Assembly (NCBI GenBank): GCA_027382625.1
Contig: JAJKFJ010024398.1
Span: forward strand, 1 to 14,980
Direction: 5' to 3'
Source of the DNA: Tetmemena sp. SeJ-2015
Lineage: Eukaryota > Ciliophora > Spirotrichea > Sporadotrichida > Oxytrichidae
DNA: 14,980 bases
This document shows positions 7,101 to 13,755 of the stretch, in pieces. The translations under genes and the position numbers were made by a program. The notes beneath the pieces are model-generated. The model had not been told where the DNA came from. It saw only the letters and a program-made list of their open reading frames with translations, and did no database searches. Numbering within the stretch: the stretch's first letter is position 1; each line of letters begins with the position of its first letter.

Positions 7101-9825
7101 GTTAGCTTGTCGAGCACTTCGATGGTTTTACAACTTTGGTTTGAAGACCCTTCAGTAATTTCTAAGAATGTAAGCTAGCTTATTAAGTATGATAAGTTTA
7201 ACTTTAGAGTTTGGACTATGCTCAGTTGTGGGCGAGACAATTGGTGTAAAATTCAAAAGATGAGGCTATTCAAATGTTTAGCAATACTACTTCTAACAAG
7301 CTCAGAATTCCCCAGTAGCTTTCATCCAACTGTAAGATTACTTTATGAAACTTAAAATCTTAAAAGAGGATTAAACTGATGCTAATTCAGGCACTGACGT
7401 TAGCTTACTCAAGCTGCTTGTTTTCTCTAATATATTCTTCAACTTGTTTTTGTAAGCATCAACTCTCAATGATATAATACAGATCTACCACTCTACAATA
7501 TTTGTGGGGTATGATAAACTAGATGCAAATCATCACGCACCTTCCTCTTAACAATTAAATAATTGTGTTTGCTTTAAATTAGTTTTAATGTTGATATACC
7601 TGAAAATGCAAAGAACTTCTATCAAGTACTTAAAGCAAATATATTTTTTTTTCGTTAAGTGATAATGGACATATCAAACTTCAACGTTATACCATCTGAG
7701 GAAATCCTCAACGTCATTTACAATATTCACGATACCTATCCCTATAATGATAACTTCAATGAAATGGATATCTTTTAAACTATCTTTATCATATTCAGAA
7801 CTTAACTAAACTATAATAAGCAACACTTACTTTATTATAAATTATTATAATTAGTATAGTTAAAGCTACAACAGCATGTTGATCATAGAAAACCTACAGT
7901 GCATGTTTCTTTACTTGATGATCTATGGATTCATAATAGGTTTCATTATAATTTCAAAATTTCTAAGTTTTTCCAAAAATAGGCAGTAAGTTTTTCACTC
8001 TTTAACTTATTTAAGATTTCGTCGGATGTACCGTTGGATGAAAAATAAAACATTGTACAACTTTTTCTTATCAAATTAATTTAATTTTAAATTCTTGAGA
8101 TTCATAATTGAGGCATATATCGAACTATTTCTGTGTGCTCTCATCAATCTCAACTATGTGAATTTAGTTTTTTATAGTTATATAAATTAATGTGAACTTG
8201 TCTTATAAGTCGACTGTTTTATTAATTGAACATGCATTTTATTTAATGTTTTGAGTTTGGTGCTTTCTTATGCACTGATTATAGTGTGTCTAGCAACCTT
8301 AGGACTAGCAGTGTATCTTCTAATGTTTAGAACCAAAAGACTCAAGTCCAAACGCATTCAGCATAAATTCAGCTCCCTTTGGGATGGTCTAAAAACTGAC
8401 CGTAGAATTACCCTCCTTCCCTCTATCTTCTTTCTCACAAGGAGACTAATCTAATTTTAAACAAATAAGTTAAAAAATTTCCCATATTTTAATCCTGTGC
8501 TACATCTAGGTTTTCTTGGAGGATGGGTATATGCAAGTACTGATAAATTACTTGCTAACTCTACTGATTTGCATCTTCTACTTGAATTTCAAGCCTTACG
8601 AGAGTTCTCTTTAGAACAAGATAGAAATATTTAACGAGCTCTGCATTTTGTGTCATAGTGAATATATACTCAAAATACTCATATTAATATGTCTTTGCTA
8701 TCATCTGCTTTTGTACATCGATGGGTTTGACTATTAAAGTGACGAGTATTTCCAGCTGTACTCAGGCTACTCAGTTATCGGAATATCTTTTATTTTTTAA
8801 TTACAGGGCTAGCGATAGGAGGCAACACTGCTATCTCTATGGCATTCTCTCTCAAGGAATAAAATATAAAATTAAATAAATGCATATTTATCATCTTTAA
8901 AGGAGATGAAGATACGACTTATTGCACACTTATTAATTATAATTAAATACTAAATTTTGATTCTTATTTTAAAATACTAAATTGTATAAGAGCAGATGCA
9001 AGAAGAAAGTTAAAAAATAGACTGATGAAGTTCCTGTGGGTAACTTCGACTCCCTAGAAGATGCTTATGGATCTAAGTAATTCCAACTTTAGCCTTCTAA
9101 TCCAATATCAAGCCAATAATTATCTTCTTATTTTATATTTTGCTATTTTAAAAGCAGACTAAGATCTAAGAAAAATACAAAGAAAAAGGGATTAGAAAAT
9201 TCTCCCACACCTAGTTTTACTCATTTAAATAGAATTAGTTGGCTGGACATGAACAATACGATAAACACTATGATGAACGAAACCTACGAAGGAGCTTACG
9301 ATTTTGAAAATGCGAGCAAAAATCAGCAGATGATAGAGAAAGTATTCCCACTCACTAAATCCAACAACTCAACCCGCTCTATGTCTTTTCTTCCAAATTA
9401 AAACCTCTCATTTTAATTTATTAAGTATAAAGATGGAGCAATTATACAAATAATAACTAAATTGAAAGAGATCTTTACTAAGCGTCAGAAAAATTATCAC
9501 TTATTTTTATAAGATGTTAAATAGGCATAAATATTTTAGTCACTTATGACATTAGTTATACTATGACATAATTAATTTATTTTGATGATTAAACTATAAT
9601 GATTAAAATAAATAATTGTAATATCCAAAGAGCAAGAGGAGTGGAAGAATGGCAAGCACCAATCGATCTGCATTCACTAAAATTTATCTTAAAATAATAG
9701 GCTAATTAAATTAGTTAAAGAAACAGACCCAAGAAGAAGATGTAGAGGAGAAATTATATCGAAACTTAGTCCTAGTTAAATCTAAATATATTGAGCTAGA
9801 CTGTTCCATAGCTTCAAGATCATGA
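1181..9825 (+). CDS. Large multi-span membrane protein with beta-propeller-like ectodomain, in 32 MDSs
   Basis: Removing the 31 IESs listed below gives one frame from ATG 1181 to TGA 9823-9825, about 1577 residues, with TAA/TAG read as Gln. A signal peptide (M-L-R-N-Q-V-K-F-H-F-L-L-L-A-L-S) is followed by blade-like repeats to about residue 245 (CDSDGYLYIGGFTKDQ, then similar blocks such as VILDPSDGD). A Ser/Thr/Asn-rich ectodomain follows to about 1025. Eight hydrophobic spans occupy about 1026-1410, including LQYLWGMINQMQI, RFIIEAYIELFLCALIN and the loop FSSLWDGLKTDRR. A Lys/Ser-rich tail ends at ASRS. From memory, the propeller, cadherin-like region and YLWGMIN-type membrane block occur together in very large ciliate surface proteins of unknown function. 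That assignment is inference; the joined frame is what the sequence shows. It is likely a plasma-membrane protein. Junctions at about 2488, 7192, 8172 and 8795 are the least sure. Confidence 0.82.
1198..1234 (+). other. IES 1 (37 bp, pointer AAGT)
   Basis: AAGT at 1194-1197 and 1231-1234. Removal joins the ATG at 1181 to the hydrophobic signal-peptide frame and removes TGA 1227-1229. The short pointer makes the exact edges tentative. Confidence 0.6.
1281..1304 (+). other. IES 2 (24 bp, pointer CTGTCAC)
   Basis: CTGTCAC at 1274-1280 and 1298-1304. The insert is a multiple of three and open, so only the 7-bp repeat argues for removal. Confidence 0.55.
1369..2454 (+). other. IES 3 (1086 bp, pointer AAAGCTA)
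   Basis: AAAGCTA at 1362-1368 and 2448-2454. Removal links the block GDFAVEIKFS...NLKA to NILSLLNFAYN, completing a repeat that aligns with the next blade. This is the longest IES in the window. It holds several open frames when TAA/TAG are read through (for example about 1702-1863), none recognised. Confidence 0.65.
2488..2498 (+). other. IES 4 (11 bp, pointer AATA)
   Basis: AATA at 2484-2487 and 2495-2498. Removal skips TGA 2490-2492 and joins NFAYN to STKIISCDSDGYL. The frame shift is certain; the tiny size and short pointer leave the edges open. Confidence 0.5.
2538..2694 (+). other. IES 5 (157 bp, pointer TGGTTATCTTT)
   Basis: An 11-bp perfect repeat at 2527-2537 and 2684-2694, the longest pointer in the window. 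Removal joins SCDSDGY to LYIGGFTKDQ in frame. The insert contains a tandem of AAAATGTTAGCA. Confidence 0.9.
2563..2589 (+). repeat. Tandem 12-bp repeat inside IES 5
   Basis: AAAATGTTAGCA occurs at 2563-2574 and again at 2578-2589 with three bases between. A 9-bp inverted copy of its core (GCTAACATT) is at 2451-2459, overlapping the end of IES 3. Confidence 0.7.
2817..2850 (+). other. IES 6 (34 bp, pointer ATATC)
   Basis: ATATC at 2812-2816 and 2846-2850. Removal joins KFMQSIPNI to AIEVISVAIGS and shifts the frame as required. Confidence 0.85.
2994..3593 (+). other. IES 7 (600 bp, pointer CTTTGA)
   Basis: CTTTGA at 2988-2993 and 3588-3593. Removal joins KSLFTFD to LSADYTNPF. It is a multiple of three but contains TGA stops (such as 3148-3150), so it cannot be coding throughout. 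Part of it (about 3181-3405) reads like protein in another frame. Confidence 0.82.
3790..4059 (+). other. IES 8 (270 bp, pointer TTCAAGC)
   Basis: TTCAAGC at 3783-3789 and 4053-4059. Removal joins TVAYTSS to SGVTSQ. The insert is very AT-rich and contains an (ATT)6 run. Confidence 0.88.
3886..3903 (+). repeat. (ATT)6 microsatellite
   Basis: Six perfect ATT units lie within IES 8. Confidence 0.9.
4078..4138 (+). other. IES 9 (61 bp, pointer TCAGGAA)
   Basis: TCAGGAA at 4071-4077 and 4132-4138. Removal joins GVTSQE to ANALTSEFF with the required frame shift. The insert itself reads like a Thr/Ser-rich peptide in one frame, which I take as chance. Confidence 0.82.
4165..4260 (+). other. IES 10 (96 bp, pointer ATTCTT)
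   Basis: ATTCTT at 4159-4164 and 4255-4260. Removal joins LTSEFF to YTTSNSGVRS and deletes two in-frame TGAs. An 8-bp repeat TATAACTT (4198-4205, 4243-4250) lies inside; using that pair instead would leave a TGA in frame. Confidence 0.72.
4294..4323 (+). other. IES 11 (30 bp, pointer AAGTTA)
   Basis: AAGTTA at 4288-4293 and 4318-4323. It is in phase with no TGA, so removal rests on the repeat and the extreme AT content of the insert. Confidence 0.65.
4442..4560 (+). other. IES 12 (119 bp, pointer TACAGAT)
   Basis: TACAGAT at 4435-4441 and 4554-4560. Removal joins FIGSIFTD to YNPTNPSGTW with the required shift of 2. Confidence 0.82.
4605..4643 (+). other. IES 13 (39 bp, pointer TCAAA)
   Basis: TCAAA at 4600-4604 and 4639-4643. 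Removal deletes TGA 4624-4626 and joins GTWISFS to KQTSYMYM. Confidence 0.85.
4727..4778 (+). other. IES 14 (52 bp, pointer CGTAT)
   Basis: CGTAT at 4722-4726 and 4774-4778. Removal joins QCYYSIV to QTYLATLTYAV. Confidence 0.85.
5060..5342 (+). other. IES 15 (283 bp, pointer AGACATT)
   Basis: AGACATT at 5053-5059 and 5336-5342. Removal joins SSYVQDI to ANTAGSQTLV with the required shift. The insert is strongly AT-rich with several TGAs. Confidence 0.9.
5712..5757 (+). other. IES 16 (46 bp, pointer CAAAT)
   Basis: CAAAT at 5707-5711 and 5753-5757. Removal joins SSLSIPN to TYSFSYILNSP. Confidence 0.9.
6055..6071 (+). other. IES 17 (17 bp, pointer TTAAAAT)
   Basis: TTAAAAT at 6048-6054 and 6065-6071. 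Removal joins STTVTQN to VLYSRDFTVYIKGC. The flanking frames leave no room for a larger insert. Confidence 0.8.
6223..6260 (+). other. IES 18 (38 bp, pointer ATGA)
   Basis: ATGA at 6219-6222 and 6257-6260. Removal joins WIAGCQY to MTYSLTLVSG. Confidence 0.75.
6363..6378 (+). other. IES 19 (16 bp, pointer AATTTCAA)
   Basis: AATTTCAA at 6355-6362 and 6371-6378, so the removed unit is twice the pointer length. Removal joins DIYTIS to NYFLNDYRYN. Confidence 0.8.
7192..7220 (+). other. IES 20 (29 bp, pointer TATG; edges uncertain)
   Basis: TATG at 7188-7191 and 7217-7220 gives the required shift of 2 and keeps the block WFEDPSVIS. A competing pair, AACTTT at 7132-7137 and 7200-7205 (68 bp), gives the same shift but deletes that block. 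Confidence 0.55.
7303..7415 (+). other. IES 21 (113 bp, pointer CAAGCT)
   Basis: CAAGCT at 7297-7302 and 7410-7415. Removal joins FSNTTSNK to LLVFSNIFFNLFL, the first membrane span. Confidence 0.88.
7467..7494 (+). other. IES 22 (28 bp, pointer ACTCT)
   Basis: ACTCT at 7462-7466 and 7490-7494. Removal joins NLFLQAST to LQYLWGMINQM, the most family-like motif of the membrane domain. Confidence 0.92.
7552..7588 (+). other. IES 23 (37 bp, pointer TTAA)
   Basis: TTAA at 7548-7551 and 7585-7588. Removal joins IITHLPL to NVDIPENAKNFY. Confidence 0.82.
7645..7674 (+). other. IES 24 (30 bp, pointer ATAT)
   Basis: ATAT at 7641-7644 and 7671-7674. It is in phase. Removal of a T-run insert gives YQVLKANI joined to SNFNVIPSEE. 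Confidence 0.68.
7780..7864 (+). other. IES 25 (85 bp, pointer TTAAA)
   Basis: TTAAA at 7775-7779 and 7860-7864. Removal joins NFNEMDIFQ to SYNSMLIIENL, which leads into the second membrane span. Confidence 0.83.
8172..8252 (+). other. IES 26 (81 bp, pointer GTTTT; or 60 bp, pointer AAT)
   Basis: TGA 8227-8229 interrupts one continuous frame, so an in-phase insert must be removed. GTTTT at 8167-8171 and 8248-8252 gives 81 bp; AAT at 8185-8187 and 8245-8247 gives 60 bp (8188-8247). Both join the INLNYVN loop to the SLVLSYALII span. Confidence 0.6.
8452..8494 (+). other. IES 27 (43 bp, pointer TAATC)
   Basis: TAATC at 8447-8451 and 8490-8494. Removal joins FFLTRRLI to LCYIQVFLEDGY. Confidence 0.9.
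8795..8802 (+). other. IES 28 (8 or 11 bp) or a missing T in a T6 run
   Basis: The frame shifts by 2 between YSVIGISF and TGLAIGGNTA. ATT at 8792-8794 and 8800-8802 gives 8 bp; TTA at 8790-8792 and 8801-8803 gives 11 bp. One extra T in the run 8793-8798 would also restore the frame, so a base-calling or assembly error is possible. Confidence 0.45.
8885..9000 (+). other. IES 29 (116 bp, pointer ATGCA)
   Basis: ATGCA at 8880-8884 and 8996-9000. Removal joins LKEQNIKLNK to CKKKVKKQTDE, the start of the basic tail. Confidence 0.9.
9078..9170 (+). other. IES 30 (93 bp, pointer GATCTAAG)
   Basis: GATCTAAG at 9070-9077 and 9163-9170. It is in phase and open, so coding sequence is possible, but the 8-bp repeat and AT content favour removal, joining EDAYGSK to KNTKKKGLE. 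Confidence 0.72.
9398..9629 (+). other. IES 31 (232 bp, pointer TCCAAA)
   Basis: TCCAAA at 9392-9397 and 9624-9629. Removal joins TRSMSFLP to KSKRSGRMASTNRS with the required shift, reaching tandem TGA stops at 9823-9828. Confidence 0.88.
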
Positions 9826-9828
9826 TGA

Positions 9829-10315
9829 TCTAGATTTTAATTAAACATTATCCCTCTTAATATACATTGATTTGAAAATTACAAAAATATATTATATTAA
9901 TTATAATAAAAATGATTAATTTCATTTTCTTTTAATGATTAAGATTTATAATTACACTAAATTTATTTTAAACCTTTATCATTTAAAATATATTTGAATA
10001 ACTTTTAGGATTTACAGGATCGTTTATAGTAAGAAAATAGCAAACCTTAAGCTCTAAAAGGCTTAGTAAGATTAATATTATGAGCCAAAATTATTTATAA
10101 ATGTGTAATGATGACGAGTTACAAAATTATAAGAGCTCCTATTTAAATTGATATCATTTTATTTTTTTAAAGATAAATTTAGTTTCTTATTCATATTGTA
10201 TTTCAAAATTATAATTTAAAAGAGTGAAAGCATTTTATAGACATAATAAAATACACAAATAAGGGAATTTATATATCCATTAATTTTATTTGTACAATTT
10301 TCTTATTTTTATTAA
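9829..10315 (+). other. AT-rich spacer, nothing recognised
   Basis: About 490 bases of very AT-rich sequence follow the double TGA. They hold the 3' UTR and MDS end of the large gene and probably germline-limited spacer. No convincing coding block, repeat or RNA is seen. Confidence 0.6.
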
Positions 10316-13300
10316 ATGATCTACTTGAATTCAGAAATAGAGAAATTAAAAAAGCTAAGAGTCTTAAGCCACACAACTTAAGATATAAATGTTTGAAACT
10401 ATTTAATTTATTCTAAAATTAAATTAATGACTGAGCTAGATGATAAAAAGCAATTAGATTCTTATTAGTAGGCATACCTTGTGTATAATAAGATTAAAAT
10501 AATTAAAACAAAGAATCCATTCTTCAATATAATATAATTAATTTAATAATGAATAGATCTTTTAAAGGCTAAAAATATTCATCTACTTAGGTAATCAAGG
10601 CAAAATAAATAAGTATAAATTATAATTCCCCAGAGTTTTTATTTCAAAAGACATATTATTATACTTGAAAAATTATTATATTAAAAATAATAATTTCAAT
10701 GAACTTATAAAATAAAAATAGTGAAAAATGGCCTCTAAATCCAATAGAGATACTAAAACATATTTGATTCTATTGACTAATTTAAATTGCTTAATTTATA
10801 AATTTGGCAAAAGCTTTGATATTTTGGGTTGCTATCCATTTGAGTATGATTTGAGGAGAGAGTTGCTTTTAGTAATCGTAAATTCCTGCAATCTTGCCAA
10901 CCTAATCTGTTACTTAATTAGACGTGGTTTCAATCTATGAATATAATGTGTTTGCAGGTGGTAGAATCTTTATAAACAACAATTATGAACCCCTGCACTT
11001 ATATTTTAATTCTTGCACGCTAAAATGATTTCAGCTGGATAACTTAGTTTTATCAAAAAAATCCAGAACTATAAGGCCTATCACCTTTGTATTGCTAATC
11101 AAACATTTATAAATGAAAATAAATAATCCTCGGTAACATAAGAAATGGAGAAATTTAATTAATGAATACATATCATAAATAATATTTAATCAGTTTTGTG
11201 TGGAAATATATACATTTTTTATATTTATAACACTTTGATAAAAAATATTAGGATTGAAATAAAGAGCTTTCTGTTTATATGATTAAAATTATCTAATTAA
11301 AAACCTAAAATGGAAAAGTCAATAGCTGATTTTTATAATTAACATAATATTCTAACAGCTTAAAATAATTTATCAGCATATTGCTATAAAATAATTTAAA
11401 TTATATTTTAAAAACAATTAAATTTAAAAGATTATATTTATATTTAAAGTATCGCAGTGACCTCATCATTTTAGAAAACTCTATAAATATATATAAATAA
11501 CTCTATTTTAATATAAGAATTTTAAAAATAACATTCTAGCAAGATTCCAGAAATTCATATAAAATATTAGTTCCCTTAAAAAATTTGAACAGTATGAAAT
11601 CCTATAATTAATTTATTTTTATTTTTGTCTTTTAATAAGAGCTTTTAAAAAATAATAATTTAAAGAATGCTATCTTTATTTTATTTTAAAATAATTTAAT
11701 CAAGAGTTTACTTTGCAACTTATGAACCAGATAATAATGTGTCGAGGATAATTGCTATTAAAGCTGATAAAATAAATATATCTGACAATGGAGACATGAT
11801 TGGAATATTTGGATCCATGCTAGGCCGAGGCTTTGAATAAAGGGCAATCAATTATATATCAAATTTAAAATGATTATGTACTCTTATTTAAATTTAAAGT
11901 TAAAAAAAGTTTGAGTACAATTATCTTTAATCTAAGAAATTGTTAAAATAAATTTTATTTAGAGTTATAAATTTAACCAATAACCAATTATAAATTTTTA
12001 AAACTTGAAAAGTATAAACTAATAGTCTCACCAATATCGAGGAACTGGTGAGAATTCTAAAATATATCATCATCTTGAAAAATTAAAATGATATTAAAGC
12101 AGAAGAAGTTCTGAGAAATATAAATATTTAGACTATAAATAAAGGCAATCTTTTTAATATAAAACATCATCTGAGCATAAATTTTTTTATCAGTTTAAAT
12201 TTATCTCTAATATTTTATAAGGAATGAATTAAATTCATTTATTCTAAATGTATTTTAAAAGTTAATTTATAAACATTAATTTTTAACTCTGTTTAATAAT
12301 AAAGATTTCCTATGGTATTGATTATGTAAAATATATTATGATTTTGTTAAATGACTGCGCTTAATAAAATAATTAATTATGTAGCTTAGTGATGGTACTA
12401 TTTTCTTGTGCTACACTCTTCCAACAATTTTTAAAAAGTTTATTCATTTATTTTTATACATTATTAAAATATATTTCTCTTTCATAGGTTTAAACTAATT
12501 CTTAAAACGTAATCATTAATATTCAAGTACGAATATCAATAAGCAAATCTTAAAAGCAAATTATAAACTGGTTATCTTCCCATTTCTTTATCAAATTTTA
12601 ATGAATTTTATGGATGATTGTTCTTAAATTGATATTTACGTAAAGAATTTTCAACGCATAAAAAATTCTAAGCTTCATGATTTGTTATTTTTGTGTTTAG
12701 AGTCTATGTAGGAATATTTTTAACCCATAATAATATGCTTTGTATTGGGCATTAATCAAATTTATAGTAAGTTTAGCAGATGAATTTAAAAAATCAAACA
12801 ATTTTTAATTAAGTGCAACAAACGCTGGATTAAGGATTTCCAAAATTCTCTCTCAGACTGATAATGATGCTTGGTTTACTCAATCAATCTTTGATATTGT
12901 AACTCCTGATAATATGATTAAGTTACTAATTCTTTTTTATTAAAATTTATTTAATAAGTTAGATAAAATATAAATTTAAATTATAAATTAATTTAATCAA
13001 AGTTCACAGAATCTCTTGATGACAATGTGTATTTTATTTAAAATTAACGATTATTAATTAAGTTGGATAAATTTATGCTATTAAAATAGTAAGTCAATAA
13101 TTTTTTTTAAAAAACTTGTCTACATTTCGTACATTTAAGTTGTTAAAAATAAGAATCCCTGAATAAATCTTTCGGACAGATCTTTCACTTCAGGCAAATC
13201 CATGAACGAATAAGAAGTTCTAAAATGGAAAACTAATAAATTTTGAATGTACTTCTCATCGAGATCAATATTTTATATTTTTCAAGAGACTATTATTGAT

Positions 13301-13576
13301 TGAGGTATTACCCTAAGAGAGACTTGATAGTACTAAATTTAGGTACGGTAGATTAAGAAATTAAAAATTCAAGCGAGCTTTTAGAGGGCTAAAGCTATGC
13401 TAACTGGTAAAAGTCAAAACTGACAGTCAAACAATAAATTAATTGTGTAATTAAAGAATTTCTCCCGCAGTAAGATAAACTTCAGTCTCCTCTTTAGCTT
13501 AATACTTGTAATTTAAGAAGCGTATAATATAAAAAGGCTTGGAATTCCTTTTCCCTTAAGAAAAATATATGACTGA
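10316..13576 (+). CDS. Third gene, unrecognised product, only partly assembled from MDSs
   Basis: Coding-like blocks with TAA/TAG as Gln follow one another on the + strand. They are 10316-10393 (ATG; SEIEKLKKLRVL), 10437-10550 (TELDDKKQLDSYQQAY), 10728-10937 (second ATG in good context; MASKSNRDTKTYL) and 10855-11160 (LDVVSIYEYNVFAGGRIFI). Further on are 11694-12075 (VYFATYEPDN; IFGSMLGRGTGEN), about 12800-12960 (LSQTDNDAWFTQSIFD), 13166-13243 (FTSGKSMNEQEVLKW) and 13300-13576 (RYYPKRDLIVLNLG). Three joins are good and are listed. The 11160-11694 stretch and most of 12220-12800 are unresolved and probably mainly IES. The end is TGA 13570-13572, or TGA 13574-13576 if a TTAAGAA pair (13513, 13556) marks a last IES. 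The true start could be 10316 or 10728, and two genes are possible. I do not recognise the product. Confidence 0.4.
10999..11018 (+). other. IES in third gene (20 bp, pointer TGCAC)
   Basis: TGCAC at 10994-10998 and 11014-11018. Removal joins FINNNYEPLH to AKMISAGQLSF with the required shift and avoids TGA 11026-11028. Confidence 0.78.
11831..12042 (+). other. IES in third gene (212 bp, pointer CGAGG)
   Basis: CGAGG at 11826-11830 and 12038-12042. Removal joins IGIFGSMLGRG to TGENSKIYHH with the required shift. Confidence 0.75.
12076..12172 (+). other. IES in third gene (97 bp, pointer CATCATCT)
   Basis: CATCATCT at 12068-12075 and 12165-12172. Removal avoids TGA 12089-12091 and continues the frame for about 20 codons before the next unresolved AT-rich stretch. 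Confidence 0.6.
12220..12800 (+). other. Unresolved AT-rich stretch
   Basis: One frame stays open from 12355 to 12780 if TAA/TAG are Gln. That length is not surprising at this base composition, and I could not connect it to neighbouring blocks. It may be IES, or may contain further MDSs. Confidence 0.35.
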
Positions 13577-13702
13577 ATTGGGATAAAGACCGTATTATAT
13601 AATCGGCGAGCCTAATATGTAGTTTAAGACTTCAACGTCTCTGGATCATTTTTGAAGCTTCAGAGAACCAAGTAATAATTTAAGAGTTTAAAAATTTTGA
13701 TA

Positions 13703-13727
13703 TTTTTTTTCTTCTTTTCTTCTTTTC
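13703..13727 (+). promoter_or_regulatory. Pyrimidine tract in 5' leader of fourth gene
   Basis: An uninterrupted run of T and CTT/TTC units ends in CAG at 13727-13729, 27 bases before the ATG at 13756. It resembles a 3' splice acceptor or simply a T-rich leader. No function is shown. Confidence 0.3.
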
Positions 13728-13755
13728 AGTTTTTATAAAAAATGTGTATGTTGCT

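Noticed and set aside
7343..7362. 17-bp IES with TTA pointer
   Set aside because: It gives a legal frame, but the 113-bp IES with 6-bp pointer CAAGCT gives a better membrane-domain join.
8187..8249. 7-bp repeat TTAATGT as pointer
   Set aside because: The 56-bp removal shifts the frame out of the clearly coding SLVLSYALII span.
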